From Methylobacterium terricola (GTDB taxonomy: Bacteria; Pseudomonadota; Alphaproteobacteria; Rhizobiales; Beijerinckiaceae), in contig NZ_VDDA01000003.1 of the NCBI RefSeq assembly GCF_006151805.1, forward strand, positions 248,001 through 312,000: a stretch of 64,000 bases of DNA, given 5' to 3'. Under the pieces are notes generated by a model that searched no databases, had not been told where the DNA came from, and worked only from the letters and a program-made list of their open reading frames with translations. Positions 8,089 through 21,084 of the stretch are shown here, in pieces. The first letter of the stretch is position 1. Each line of letters begins with the position of its first letter. Both the position numbers and the translations under genes were made by a program.

Positions 8089-8230
8089 CGTCATCCCGGG
8101 GCCGCACAGCGGAACCCGGGATCCAGGACCGCCGACAGTCCAGGGGCGAGCGGTCTCCTGGTTGCCGGATCCGGGAGCGTCAGCGGTCATGGATCCCGGG
8201 CTCTCGCCTGCGGCGCGCTCCGGCATGACG
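8089..8230. repeat. REP-like imperfect inverted repeat
   Basis: The outer arms are about 45 bp each and largely complementary, starting CGTCATCCCGG at 8089 and ending with CCGGCATGACG at 8230, with CCCGGGATCCA/TGGATCCCGGG inside. Elements with such ends are common intergenic repeats in Methylobacterium-like and related genomes. They are non-coding and probably mobilised passively. Confidence 0.6.
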
Positions 8231-8277
8231 TCGAGAGGCGTCGGCGCCGGATCGAGGCTACGACGGTCATCCCCTCG

Positions 8278-8378
8278 CGCCTTGGCATCGACACGGCGAT
8301 GCCAAGGCGTCCGGCGCATCAGCGCCGGCGCCCGTTCGGGCTTGCCTTGCGCCGTCGAACCGATCCGTTCGACGGCGC
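8278..8378. repeat. three consecutive perfect hairpins
   Basis: Stem 1: 8278-8290 with 8297-8309 (13 bp, 6-nt loop). Stem 2: 8311-8317 with 8322-8328 (7 bp, 4-nt loop). Stem 3: 8349-8360 with 8367-8378 (12 bp, 6-nt loop). None is followed by a T-run, so they are not simple terminators. Within an origin candidate such arrays can act as primase or primosome loading sites, but they may also be part of the neighbouring REP-like element. Confidence 0.6.
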
Positions 8379-8680
8379 GGCGGTATCAGGCAGCGCTCGA
8401 TCCGCCGGTCCTCTGCCGCGCTCCCCAGCATCCCGGGCTCCGCGTCACGGCCCGGAAATGGCCAGGAGGATGTGTCACTGGTCGATGTAAATGGATGATC
8501 GCTCATACCAAGATAAACGGGCTCTAAAGGCGAAAAATATCAAAATTATGCTGCTCACATCGTGGGCAAAGCTGGCCCGGCGAGGCCTGCGAGTCGACCC
8601 GGACTCGGCTCATCAAGCGAAGATCATCCCGAAGCTTCCGTCCGACGGCATCGCAGCAACCGACCGCCACCGCCTTCCCA

Positions 8681-8867
8681 CGCCGAGTTGCCTACGCGTC
8701 GCCGCCGCCGGGACCGTGCCCGACCACGCTGAATCGCCTACGCGCGGCAACGGCTCCGTGGAATTCGGAATCGACCGCCTCGCCGTTGAGATTCCACGCC
8801 TTTTGCCGGCTTGCGGCCACGCAGACCTGCCTACGGGAGGTGAACGACTCCACGCTGACTTGCCTAC
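8681..8867 (-). repeat. left iteron array (four copies, minus orientation)
   Basis: Four 15-bp copies of the consensus GTAGGCRRSTCDGCG occur on the minus strand at 8681-8695, 8727-8741, 8820-8834 and 8853-8867. The copy at 8681 is identical to that at 9540, and the copy at 8820 is identical to those at 9374 and 9418. The copy at 8727 contains a GANTC site. They face the right array across about 500 bp. Confidence 0.75.
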
Positions 8868-8961
8868 GCTCTGCCGCGACCGGTCAGCCTCTCGGTAACC
8901 CTCCGGGCCGCGCTGACCGCGAGTCGCCGCCAAGTATTGCCGGGCTCCGGTCGGCGCCGCA

Positions 8962-9302
8962 GAGTCGAGGATGAGTCCCGGATCGGGACGGCGAATCATC
9001 AGCCCACGTACAGGCGAGCCGGTTCCACCGGCTCAAGCCTTGGCTCGACTCTTCCCCGGGGAAACGACTCCGGCTGATCTGGCCTTTGTCGAGGGAGGAC
9101 TCAGGCTCGCGGAGTCTCCGACTCACGCCTTGGGGACCCAAGACTCTCGCGAGACTCCGGGGAGAGGGGAGGGGGCTCCCGCCTCGCCCGGTCGAAGGCC
9201 TGAGGGTCCCGCTGACGCGCCGCTTCCCCGGAAAGCCCCTAAATCTCGATCCTCAAAAGCCTTTTTATGAGAGATTCAGAATCTAGATTCCGAGTCTGAA
9301 TC
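8962..9302. promoter_or_regulatory. dense GANTC cluster inside the origin candidate
   Basis: Fifteen GANTC sites occur in 341 bp, starting at 8962, 8973, 8993, 9047, 9066, 9098, 9112, 9120, 9142, 9153, 9273, 9279, 9286, 9292 and 9298. Seven more lie between 8591 and 8925. Chance would give about one in this length. The last five fall in the AT-rich block in 30 bp. As CcrM targets they would switch from fully to hemimethylated when the fork passes, which could gate re-initiation. The methylation role is inferred. Confidence 0.75.
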
Positions 9303-9355
9303 CGTAGAGCTATATGGGTATTATATGGGGTCGCGATTTCACGAGCCCTGACAAG
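9245..9355. other. AT-rich block next to the right iterons, candidate unwinding element
   Basis: This segment is markedly richer in A and T than anything around it (for example GAGCTATATGGGTATTATAT near 9307). It abuts the plus-orientation iterons that begin at 9374. An AT-rich segment flanking iterons is where the duplex usually opens in iteron replicons. Confidence 0.5.
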
Positions 9356-9373
9356 GATTTAGCACCTGTTCGC

Positions 9374-9554
9374 GTAGGCAGGTCTGCGCATCCGCGTAGG
9401 CAAGTCGGCGCGGTCGCGTAGGCAGGTCTGCGCACAATCGGGGGGTCGGCGAAGGCGACTCAGCGTGAGAGCGTAGGTTACTCAGCGCAGGCCCCCGATT
9501 AACAGCTTGGAAAGCTGTGTGAATCGCGGATGGCGTCGCGTAGGCAACTCGGCG
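9374..9554 (+). repeat. right iteron array (six copies, plus orientation)
   Basis: Copies of the 15-bp core GTAGGCRRSTCDGCG start at 9374, 9396, 9418, 9451, 9473 and 9540. The first three are spaced exactly 22 bp apart (two helical turns), the next gaps are 33 and 22 bp, and the last is 67 bp. The copies at 9451 and 9473 are degenerate and are enclosed by a 9-bp inverted repeat (9436-9444 with 9492-9500). Phased direct repeats next to an initiator gene are the defining sign of iterons. Confidence 0.82.
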
Positions 9555-9929
9555 TGCCGCGGGAGGCCGCGAGACACCCCCGGACGGCGCCGGATTCGCA
9601 GGCCCGGAAGCCGGGCCGACAGGAGACGCGCCGGCAACCGCGGATTCTCCATCAGGAGGCCCGTGGAGGCCCGTTGCGCCCCACGACCGTTGTACGGCAC
9701 CTGCCGGCCTCGAATCCAGCTCAGCGGCGATCCTGGCGGCTCGAGCAGGGTTGTCCCACGGCTGTGCCCGGTCGCGGCCCGCACCCCGTCCCCGCCCGAT
9801 CCCCTTGGGCCACAGGGCTTTCCGGGCCGCGCCGGCCCCGCTATCCCCGCTGCCGTCAACAGGGCCCCGGTTTCCGCAGGCTCTGACAGTGATCCCATCC
9901 ACAGCCCCGATTGACACTCCCGTGAAACC

Positions 9930-9944
9930 GAACAAAACAAGAAC
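9930..9944 (+). promoter_or_regulatory. alphaproteobacterial LexA (SOS) box before imuA
   Basis: GAAC-AAAACAA-GAAC is a perfect direct repeat with 7-bp spacing, equivalent to GTTC-N7-GTTC on the other strand. That is the LexA operator of Alphaproteobacteria. It lies 33 bp before the imuA start, where LexA would block transcription of imuA-imuB until DNA damage. Confidence 0.85.
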
Positions 9945-9977
9945 GAGTTGTTGCTTCGGTTCGGTGATGGGCATGAG

Positions 9978-10718
9978 ATGCGGCAGGCCGAGCGGGAACG
10001 GCAGCTCGCGGCGTTGCGCGAGCGGATCGGCGGGCTGGCGCCCGAGGGGGCGGGCCGTCCGGTCCTGCCCTTCGGCGTCGCTCCCCTCGACGCGCACCTG
10101 CCGGGCGGGGGCCTGCGCCTCGGCGCGGTGCACGAGGTGCTGGCGGCGGGGCCGGTCGACGGGGAGGGCGCGCTGGCGGCCCTGTTCGTCGCCGCGATCC
10201 TCGCCCGGCTCACCGGCCCGGTCCTGTGGTGCCTGCCCGGGCGCGACCTGTTCGCCCCCGGCCTCGCCGCGGTCGGGCTCCATCCCGACCGGGTGCTCTA
10301 CGCCGAGACCCGGCGCGAGACCGAGGTCCTGCCCACCATGGAGGAGGGGTTGCGCCATCGCGGCCTCGCGGCGGTGGTCGGCGAGGCCGCCCGGTTCGGG
10401 CTCACCCCGTCGCGCCGGCTCCAGCTCGCCGCCGAGGGCAGCGGCAGCCTCGCCCTGGTGATCCGCCGCCGGTCCGCCGCCGTGCCGGAGCCGAACGCCG
10501 CCGCGACCCGCTGGGGCGTCACCGCGGCGCCCTCCGCCGCTCTTCCCGTACCGGGCCTGTCGCGGGCCCGCTGGACCGTGGCGCTCCTGCGCGCCCGGGG
10601 CGCCGAGCCCCGCACCTGGCTCCTCGAGGCTCCCGATGCGAAGGGTCGTCTGCGTGTTCCTGCCGACCTGGCCGACCGATCTGTGGCGGCGCCGGCACGG
10701 CGGGAAGCCGCCGGATGA
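9978..10718 (+). CDS. imuA: ImuA, SOS mutasome accessory protein
   Basis: A 246-residue RecA/SulA-like protein that works with ImuB and DnaE2 in damage-induced mutagenesis. The conserved core FGVAPLDAHLPGGGLRLGAVHEV (near residues 30-52) and DLFAPGLAAVGLHPDRVLY are characteristic. It has the RecA-like fold without an intact Walker A loop, as usual for ImuA. ATG 9978 is preferred; TTG 9948 is in frame but lies almost on the LexA box. The 3' end overlaps imuB by 83 bp in another frame, a strong sign of translational coupling. Confidence 0.88.
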   Translation: MRQAERERQLAALRERIGGLAPEGAGRPVLPFGVAPLDAHLPGGGLRLGAVHEVLAAGPVDGEGALAALFVAAILARLTGPVLWCLPGRDLFAPGLAAVGLHPDRVLYAETRRETEVLPTMEEGLRHRGLAAVVGEAARFGLTPSRRLQLAAEGSGSLALVIRRRSAAVPEPNAAATRWGVTAAPSAALPVPGLSRARWTVALLRARGAEPRTWLLEAPDAKGRLRVPADLADRSVAAPARREAAG

Positions 10719-12138
10719 GCCGGTGGCGGCGGTGGCGCAGGAGGGCCCGCGCCGGGTGCTCACGGCCGTCGACCGCGCCGCCCGCGGTTTACGCCTGCGC
10801 CCCGGGCTGCCGCTGACCCAGGCGCAGGCCATGGTGCCGGGCTTGCACCTGATCGACGCCGATCCGGAAGGCGACGCGGCGGCGCTTCACCGCCTCGCGG
10901 CCTGGTGCCTGCGTTACGCGCCCCTCGTCGCCCCCGACCCGCCGGACGGGATCTGGATCGACGTTGCCGGGGCCACGCACCTGCATGGCGGCGAGGCGGC
11001 CCTGCTGGCGTCCTTGCGCCGCCGCCTCGGCCGGGCCGGCTACCGGGCCCGCGTCGCCCTCGCCGATACCCCCGGCGCCGCCTGGGCCGCCGCCCGCTGC
11101 CTGCCCCCGGAGACCGTGCTGCCGCCGGGCGGGCAGCGCGCCGTCCTGCTCGACCTGCCGCTCTGGGCGCTCCGCCTCGACCGGGAGACCGTCTCGTCCT
11201 TGAGCCAGCTCGGCCTGACCCGGATCGCCCATCTCGCCGAGCAGCCCCGGGGCCCGTTGCGCCTGCGCTTCGGCGGAGAGCCCGCCCGCCGTCTCGACCA
11301 GGCGCTCGGCCTCGCCCCCGAACCGCTCGCCACTCTGGCGCCGCCGGTGGCGCACGTCGTGCGGCTCGCCTTCGCGGAGCCGATCGGCGCGCCCGAGACG
11401 CTGGCCCGGGTGACCGGGCGGCTGACCGCGATGCTGGCCGAGGACCTGACCCGGCACGGGCTCGGGGCGCGCCGGCTCGATTTGGTGTTCCGCCGCGTCG
11501 ACGGGCTCGACCAGTCGGTCAGCATCGGCACCGCCCGGCCGAGCCGCGATCCCCGCCACCTCGCCCGCCTGCTCTCGGAGCGGTTGGGCCACATCGATCC
11601 CGGCCACGGCCTCGACGAGGCACGGCTTGCCGCGCCGCAGGTGGAGCGGCTGGAGGCGCGCCAGCTCGCCGCCCCCGGCGAGGAGCCGGATGCGGACGCG
11701 ATGGCCGAGCTTGTGGACCGGCTGGTGCTGCGCCTCGGGCCCGGCCGGGTGTTTCGCCGGGCCCCGGTCGAGAGCGAGTGGCCCGAGCGGGCGGTGCGCC
11801 GGGTCGCGCCCTTGAGCCCCGCCACCGGCGTGACCTGGCCCGCCGACCTGCCGCGGCCCGGCCGGCTGCTGCCGGTCCCCGAGCCGGTGGCGGTGCTGGC
11901 CGCGCTCCCCGATGCGCCGCCCAGCGTCTTCACCTGGCGCGGCACCCGCCGCCGGGTGGCGCGGGCCGACGGGCCGGAGCGGATCTTCGGCGAGTGGTGG
12001 CTCGCGGACGACGAGGTCGCGGCCACCCGTGACTATTACCGGGTCGAGGACGAGACCGGCGCCCGCTACTGGCTGTTTCGCGATGCCCTGACGCAAGAGG
12101 GCGCGCGCTGGTGGCTGCACGGGCTGGGGGAGGCGTGA
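10636..12138 (+). CDS. imuB: ImuB, Y-family polymerase-like protein
   Basis: A 500-residue protein of the DinB/UmuC family that serves as the hub bridging DnaE2, ImuA and the sliding clamp. The N-terminus (RRVVCVFLPTWPTDLWRRR) lacks the acidic residues needed for nucleotidyl transfer, as in other ImuB proteins, so it is expected to be catalytically inactive. GIWIDVAGATHLHGGE near residue 110 is the ImuB version of the palm motif. The C-terminus ends with ARYWLFRDALTQEGARWWLH, a typical ImuB tail. It is co-transcribed with imuA under the LexA box. Confidence 0.9.
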   Translation: MRRVVCVFLPTWPTDLWRRRHGGKPPDEPVAAVAQEGPRRVLTAVDRAARGLRLRPGLPLTQAQAMVPGLHLIDADPEGDAAALHRLAAWCLRYAPLVAPDPPDGIWIDVAGATHLHGGEAALLASLRRRLGRAGYRARVALADTPGAAWAAARCLPPETVLPPGGQRAVLLDLPLWALRLDRETVSSLSQLGLTRIAHLAEQPRGPLRLRFGGEPARRLDQALGLAPEPLATLAPPVAHVVRLAFAEPIGAPETLARVTGRLTAMLAEDLTRHGLGARRLDLVFRRVDGLDQSVSIGTARPSRDPRHLARLLSERLGHIDPGHGLDEARLAAPQVERLEARQLAAPGEEPDADAMAELVDRLVLRLGPGRVFRRAPVESEWPERAVRRVAPLSPATGVTWPADLPRPGRLLPVPEPVAVLAALPDAPPSVFTWRGTRRRVARADGPERIFGEWWLADDEVAATRDYYRVEDETGARYWLFRDALTQEGARWWLHGLGEA

Positions 12139-12227
12139 TGCGATTTACGCCTGATCTATTTCGAAAATCAGTCAATCGCGGGATCCCCTCTCCAGGCGAT
12201 GCCGGGCTTGCCCGGTATCGCTGCAAG

Positions 12228-12371
12228 GTGTGGGAGAGGGGTAGGGGCGATCGAAGATCGCGCGAGGGTGACACGGTTCTGGGCCCAGCATCCAGCGTCA
12301 AGCTGCCAGCCCGACGGTCAGTGCTTTGCTGAGGAATCGTGTCACCCTCACCCCCGACCCCTCTCCCACAC
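12228..12371. repeat. long interrupted inverted repeat between imuB and dnaE2
   Basis: Outer arms 12228-12247 and 12351-12371 (GTGTGGGAGAGGGG against CCCCTCTCCCACAC) and inner arms 12264-12275 and 12338-12349 (GAGGGTGACACG against CGTGTCACCCTC) fold into one long hairpin of about 144 bp. It is non-coding and resembles REP/MITE-type intergenic elements. It sits between imuB and dnaE2 and could affect read-through. Confidence 0.65.
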
Positions 12372-12444
12372 GGGAGAGCGGAGACGCGCTTTACTTTTAC
12401 TCGAATGGATCAAGTGAAATCCTTATGATGCGCTCGGTCTCGTC

Positions 12445-15663
<3,219 letters not shown>

Positions 15664-16108
15664 GCGGCGGCCCTGCCCGGGTCTCGGCCGGTCGTGCCGG
15701 GTCGCCGAGACAGAGGGCGCTTGCGCCAACTCGCTCGAAGCACCGTCGCTCGAAGCACCGTCGATGCGAAGGCTGTAACCAGGAAGCCGCCATGCTGGCG
15801 CCCGAGCTCACGGCGGGCGGGACCTCGGTCTGCCTCGGCTGCCGGGGGAGGCGGCTGCGCGTCGCCGCGATGCCCTGCGCGATCCTGTATGAGCAACTGC
15901 AGATCCGCACGCCCTTGTCCGGACGACCGAAGCGGCAGCGGAAGGAGATCCGGAACCCAGGGGAGAAGTGCTGCGAAGCGGCACTGCCGTTGCACCGTTG
16001 CAGACAGACGGACGCTTCGCAACTTTTTGTGCTGGATCCCGGATCTCCTTCCACTTCGTTACAATCGCCCGGGAAAGGGGTGAGGCGGTTTCAGGGTGCT
16101 GTACTCTC
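15664..16108. repeat. intergenic region with an imperfect inverted repeat
   Basis: No gene is supportable. The arms 15940-15960 and 16032-16052 match at 19 of 21 positions (GGAAGGAGATCCGG against CCGGATCTCCTTCC), with further partial pairing inside, giving a hairpin of about 113 bp. A 15-bp unit containing CTCGAAGCACCGT is repeated twice near 15732-15762. The region separates dnaE2 from the convergent ssuD gene. Confidence 0.6.
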
Positions 16109-17272
16109 TCAATGCGCCGCCACGCCCCGCGTCGGCACGATGTCGTTGGCGATCACCTCGCCGAACGGGCCGTCGTTGCGGGCGTTCGTCGCCGCCGTGC
16201 CGGTGGTGCTGCGCAAGGGGAGCTTGGGGAAGACCAGCTCGGCGAAGCGGTAGGCCTCCTCCAGGTGCGGGTAGCCGGAGAGGATGAAGCGGTCGATGCC
16301 GAGATCGATGTACTCCTTCATCCGGTCGGCGACCTGGTCGGGGGAGCCGACGAGGGCGGTGCCGGCGCCGCCCCGCACCAGGCCGACGCCGGCCCAGAGG
16401 TTCGGTGACACCACCAGCTTGTCGCGCCGGCCGCCATGGAGCTGCATCATCCGGCTCTGGCCGACGGAATCCTGGCGCGCCAGGGTCGCCTGCGCCTTGG
16501 CGATGGTGGCGTCGTCGAGGCGCGAGATCAGCGACTCGGCCGCCTCCCAGGCCGCCGACTCGGTCTCGCGCACGATGACGTGCAGGCGGATGCCGTACGA
16601 GAAGGTCTTGCCGCGCTTGTCGGCCGCCTCGCGGGCCCGGGCGATCTTCTCCGCCACGCCGGCCGGGGGCTCGCCCCAGGTCAGGTAGACGTCGCAATGG
16701 TCGGCCGCGACCTCGATCCCGGCCGGCGACGAGCCGCCGAAATAGAGCGGCGGGTAGGGCCGCTGCACCGGCGGGAAGATCAGCCGCCCGTCCTCGACCT
16801 GCAGGTGCTCGCCCTTGTAGGTCACGGTCTCGCCGGCGAGCAGGCTGCGCCAGACGGTCAGGAACTCGTCGGTCACCGCGTAGCGCTCATCGTGGCCTAA
16901 GAACACGCCGTCGCCGCGCAGCTCCACCGGGTCGCCGCCGGTCACCACGTTGATGAGCAGGCGCCCGTCCGAGATCCGGTCGAGGGTCGCGGCCATGCGG
17001 GCGGCGGTGGAGGGCAGTTGCAGGCCGGGCCGCACCGCCACCAGGAAGCGCAGGCGCTTGGTCAGGGGGGCGAGCGCCGAGGCGACGACCCAGGAATCCT
17101 CGCAGGAGCGCCCGGTCGGCAGCAGCACGCCGAAATAGCCGAGCTCGTCCGCGGCCTGGGCGATCTGGCGCAGGTAGGGCAGGGTCACGGCCCGGGCGCC
17201 GTCCTGGGCGCCGAGGTAGCGGCCGTCGCCGTGGGTGGGCAGGAACCAGAGGACGTCGGTCTGGCCGGTCAT
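16109..17272 (-). CDS. ssuD: SsuD, FMNH2-dependent alkanesulfonate monooxygenase
   Basis: A 387-residue bacterial-luciferase-like monooxygenase that splits alkanesulfonates into sulfite and an aldehyde. Family motifs are [16 protein letters not shown] at the start, [24 protein letters not shown] near residue 90 and [17 protein letters not shown] near 115. ATG 17272 is where SsuD proteins begin; the longer open frame upstream belongs to a different gene. It is the last gene of the ssuEACBD operon and needs the reduced FMN made by ssuE. Confidence 0.95.
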   Translation of the reverse strand: MTGQTDVLWFLPTHGDGRYLGAQDGARAVTLPYLRQIAQAADELGYFGVLLPTGRSCEDSWVVASALAPLTKRLRFLVAVRPGLQLPSTAARMAATLDRISDGRLLINVVTGGDPVELRGDGVFLGHDERYAVTDEFLTVWRSLLAGETVTYKGEHLQVEDGRLIFPPVQRPYPPLYFGGSSPAGIEVAADHCDVYLTWGEPPAGVAEKIARAREAADKRGKTFSYGIRLHVIVRETESAAWEAAESLISRLDDATIAKAQATLARQDSVGQSRMMQLHGGRRDKLVVSPNLWAGVGLVRGGAGTALVGSPDQVADRMKEYIDLGIDRFILSGYPHLEEAYRFAELVFPKLPLRSTTGTAATNARNDGPFGEVIANDIVPTRGVAAH

Positions 17273-17298
17273 GGAAACACTCCGGTGAGAGGGCGCGG

Positions 17299-18138
<840 letters not shown>

Positions 18139-18170
18139 GGTGACGGACCCTGGAAGCGAGGAGATGGAGA

Positions 18171-18962
18171 TCAGGCCGAGCGGTAGGCCGGGTTCCAGGC
18201 GAGGCAGGCGCGCTCCAGCCGGCGGGTCAGCAGGTCGGCGACCTTGCCGAGCAGCGCGTAGATCAGGATCGCCAGCACCACGACGTCGACCAGCATGAAC
18301 TCGCGCGCCTGCATCGCCATGTAGCCGAGGCCGGAAGACGCCGAGATCGTCTCGGCGACGATGAGCGTCAGCCACATGATGCCCAGCGCATAGCGCAGGC
18401 CCACGAAGATCGACGGCAGGGCGCCCGGCAGCACCACGCGCCAGAACAGCTCAGGTCTCGACATGCCGTAGATCCGGCCCATCTCGACGAGCTGCGGATC
18501 GACCGAGCGGATGCCGTGCAGGGTGTTGGCGTAGATCGGGAAGAACACGCCGAGCGCGACCAGGAAGAGCTTGGCCTCCTCGCCGATGCCGAACCACAGG
18601 ATCACCAGCGGGATCAGCGACAGGTGCGGGATGTTGCGGATCATCTGCACGGTGGTGTCGGTGAGCCGGTCCGACAGCCGCGACAGGCCGTTGGCGAGCC
18701 CGAGGGCGAAGCCGATGCCGCCGCCGATCAGGAAGCCGCTCGCCGCCCGCAGGAAGCTGACGCCGAGATTGGTCCACAGCTCGCCGGTCTCGGCCATGCG
18801 CCAGCCGGCGGCGGCCACGTCGAGGGGGGCGGGCATCAGCCGGGTCGAGACCAGACCGGCCGAGCCGGCGATCTGCCAGCCGACGAGGATCACGGCCGGC
18901 AGGAGCCAGGGGGCCAGGCGCCGCGCGGCGGCCTCGGGGGAGGGGAGGGCGAGAGCAGGCAT
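18171..18962 (-). CDS. ssuC: SsuC, sulfonate ABC transporter permease
   Basis: A 263-residue inner-membrane permease with about six transmembrane helices of the BPD_transp_1 family. The cytoplasmic coupling loop is seen in [20 protein letters not shown] (EAA-like motif, near residues 160-180), which contacts SsuB. Its start is 6 bp from the ssuA stop, indicating tight co-translation. Confidence 0.93.
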   Translation of the reverse strand: MPALALPSPEAAARRLAPWLLPAVILVGWQIAGSAGLVSTRLMPAPLDVAAAGWRMAETGELWTNLGVSFLRAASGFLIGGGIGFALGLANGLSRLSDRLTDTTVQMIRNIPHLSLIPLVILWFGIGEEAKLFLVALGVFFPIYANTLHGIRSVDPQLVEMGRIYGMSRPELFWRVVLPGALPSIFVGLRYALGIMWLTLIVAETISASSGLGYMAMQAREFMLVDVVVLAILIYALLGKVADLLTRRLERACLAWNPAYRSA

Positions 18963-18968
18963 GGGTGT

Positions 18969-19916
18969 TCAGCCGTTCTGGGAGACGGGCGTGCGCAAGG
19001 CGTCGGCGATCCGGATCGGACGGGGGATCAGCCCGAGGGCGTGGAAGCGGTCGGCGACGCGCTGCTGTTCGGCCACCGCGCTCGCGGTCATCGGGCCGAT
19101 GACGAAGTCGGTGCGGTCCACCGCCCGGCGGGTCGCGGGCAGCGGTACGCCGGTGCCCTTCGCGAGGAGCGCCGCCACCTCGCCCCGGTTGGCCTCGCAC
19201 CAGCGCGCCACGCCACTGAGCGCGTCGAGCGCCGCGTCGAGCACAGGGGCGCGTTCCGTGGCGAGGGTCCGGTGGGCGAGGAGGAAGCTGTTCGGCTTGG
19301 CGATGTCGTTGGCGAGCGTCAGCACCCGGGTGCCCGGCTGCATCTCCGCGATGGCGAAGTACGGGTCCCAGATCGTCCAGGCATCGACGCTGCCGCGGGC
19401 GAAGGCCGCCGCGGCGTCGGCCGGCGCCAGGGTCACCGGCTCGATGTCGCGGTAGGTCAGGCCGGCCTTCTCCAGGGCCGCGATGGTGAAGTTGTGCGCG
19501 CTCGACGCCTTGGCGAAGGCGACGCGCTTAGCCCTAAGATCCGCCAGGGCGCGGATGGGAGAATCCTTCTGCACCAGGATCGCGGCGCCCGAGCCCGCGG
19601 CCTCCTGCGCTGCCACGTAGACGATCGGTCCGCCCGCGGCCTGCGCGAAGATCGGCGGCGCGTCGCCGGTCGGGCCGAGATCGATGGCGCCGAGGCTGAT
19701 CGCCTCGAGCAGCGGCGGGCCGAACGAGAACTCGACCCAGCTCACCGTGACGCCGAGGGGCTTCAGCCGCGCCTCGAGCGCGCCCTGCTGCTTGGCGACG
19801 ACGAGGGTGCCGTTCTTCTGGTAGCCGATGCGGAGCGTATCGCCGCCCGCGGCCCGGGCCGGCAGGGCGGCGGCGCCCGCGAGCGCCGCCGCGAGAAGGC
19901 TGCGGCGGTCGATCAC
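18969..19916 (-). CDS. ssuA: SsuA, sulfonate-binding periplasmic protein
   Basis: A 315-residue substrate-binding protein of the SsuA/NMT1 class. The N-terminus ([23 protein letters not shown] when split around the core) has an arginine pair, a hydrophobic stretch and an AxA cleavage site for export. Mature segments LRIGYQKNGTLVVAKQ and LEAISLGAIDLGPTGDAPPI are diagnostic. GTG 19916 is chosen because it overlaps the ssuE stop (GTGA) and starts the signal peptide directly. Confidence 0.93.
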   Translation of the reverse strand: MIDRRSLLAAALAGAAALPARAAGGDTLRIGYQKNGTLVVAKQQGALEARLKPLGVTVSWVEFSFGPPLLEAISLGAIDLGPTGDAPPIFAQAAGGPIVYVAAQEAAGSGAAILVQKDSPIRALADLRAKRVAFAKASSAHNFTIAALEKAGLTYRDIEPVTLAPADAAAAFARGSVDAWTIWDPYFAIAEMQPGTRVLTLANDIAKPNSFLLAHRTLATERAPVLDAALDALSGVARWCEANRGEVAALLAKGTGVPLPATRRAVDRTDFVIGPMTASAVAEQQRVADRFHALGLIPRPIRIADALRTPVSQNG

Positions 19917-20497
19917 CGGGCGCCCCCGGCGGCCCGGGCGAGGGGAGCGGCGGCGGCCGTGGCGCGGGCGCCCGCGAGGGTCGCGAGCTGATCCCCGGCC
20001 TCGGCCACCCGCTGGCGGATCGCCGCGGAATCGAGGCCGCCCTCGCGAAAATCGGGGTCGGAGGCGTAGACCGCGGTCGGTACCGTGAGTGCGGTGAAGA
20101 AGCCGAAGAGCGGCCGCAGGGCGTGCTCGACCACGAGCGCGTGGCGCGGCCCGCCGCCGGTGGCGGCCAGCGCCACCGGCTTGCCGGCGAGCGCCTCCGG
20201 CGAGACGAGGTCGAACAGGTGCTTGAACAGGCCCGTATAGGCGCCCTTGTAGACCGGGGTGCCGACCACGAGGGCGTCGGCCTCCTCCACCGCCTCGACG
20301 AGGCGCCGGGCCGGCAGGGAGAGCTGGTCGCGGGTGAGCGCGGCCCCGAGGCCGGGCCCGGCATCGACGAGGTCGAAGATCCGCACCTCGACCGGCAGCC
20401 GCACGGCGGCCTCGGCGGCGATCGCCTCGACCAGGGTGCGGGTCTTCGAGGGCCGCTGGATGTTGGCGGAGAAGCCGACGAGGCGCAGTCGCGTCAT
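19913..20497 (-). CDS. ssuE: NAD(P)H-dependent FMN reductase (SsuE/MsuE)
   Basis: A 194-residue flavodoxin-fold reductase that supplies FMNH2 to SsuD. GFSANIQRPSKTRTLVEAI near the N-terminus binds the FMN phosphate, and ALVVGTPVYKGAYTGLFKHLFDLV is the family signature. It is the first gene of the operon, so the promoter should lie in the AT-richer region 20498-21000. In many bacteria this operon is induced by sulfate limitation through CysB/Cbl-type regulators; no such site is identified here. Confidence 0.92.
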   Translation of the reverse strand: MTRLRLVGFSANIQRPSKTRTLVEAIAAEAAVRLPVEVRIFDLVDAGPGLGAALTRDQLSLPARRLVEAVEEADALVVGTPVYKGAYTGLFKHLFDLVSPEALAGKPVALAATGGGPRHALVVEHALRPLFGFFTALTVPTAVYASDPDFREGGLDSAAIRQRVAEAGDQLATLAGARATAAAAPLARAAGGAR

Positions 20498-21084
20498 GGA
20501 GGGTCCGATCCGGAGAGGGGAGAAGCGGCAAAGCCGGGGCGTCGCGACCTCCTTCGTCGCCGCGAACCCCGTGCTCCGATGTCGTTACGATGCGGCCGGT
20601 TCTAAGATCAGTCAATGAAATGAGATTTCAAATGATCGTATAGCGGGAGTTCGTCGTCCTCTCGTGCCGGCATTCGGGAGAAGATATCACTTCGTTCCCA
20701 CCGATATTTGGGAAATATCGTGAATGGCCCAGGGACTATGTTGCATGTTTCGAACCGGCGCCGTGCGACGGCGGCGCTCCGCCGGCTTCGGTCGGCGCCG
20801 AGAAGCGCTCGCCCGGCCCGCCACCCGTGAGACTGCCGGCGCCCCGCTTTTTGAAGTATCGCGCGGGGATTAAATCCGCGTGACAAACGTAAACAAGATA
20901 ATGCCGGCCGTATATGGGGTCGTCTGCCGCCGAATGGAAGGCCGATCGTTTGAAAAATACTCTCTCTCGGCCGGTCTCCGGGCGATCGACATCACCATAG
21001 CTTTACGGTAATCGACCGGCTGCGCTGATGGACCGCTTCAGCGCCTTGCCAGAGCATTTGGCCATTTGCCAGGGGCCCCCGACG
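20498..21084. other. ssu upstream intergenic region
   Basis: About 590 bp between the divergent ssuE and TerB-like genes. It is less GC-rich near 20600-20730 and 20870-21010, as expected for promoters on both sides. Open frames in it have no family resemblance. I could not identify a specific operator. Confidence 0.5.

Larger units (their letters stand above)
7837..9929. other. gene-free region, candidate replication origin
   Basis: About 2.1 kb with no credible gene between the initiator and imuA. It contains, in order: one iteron-like copy (7840), an AT-rich block (7916-7962), a REP-like inverted repeat (8089-8230), three perfect hairpins (8278-8378), a second AT-rich block (8486-8560), four iterons in minus orientation (8681-8867), 15 GANTC sites (8962-9302), a third AT-rich block (9245-9355) and six iterons in plus orientation (9374-9554). 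This combination (initiator gene, iterons, an easily melted AT-rich segment) is the usual anatomy of an iteron-type origin. I see no perfect DnaA box. Confidence 0.7.

Noticed and set aside
7957..8898. Open frames of 135-177 codons in the origin candidate
   Set aside because: They run through hairpins and iterons, show no family resemblance, and have no ribosome sites.
9888..9905. Possible DnaA box (ATCCACA near 9894)
   Set aside because: It matches only seven of nine bases of the consensus, and the region has no second box, so I do not call it.
18516..19991. Plus-strand frame of 491 codons opposite ssuC and ssuA
   Set aside because: It mirrors the real minus-strand genes and its residue composition is typical of an antisense shadow.
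20608..20886. 92-codon minus frame upstream of ssuE
   Set aside because: It starts without a ribosome site, has no family resemblance and covers the likely ssu promoter region.
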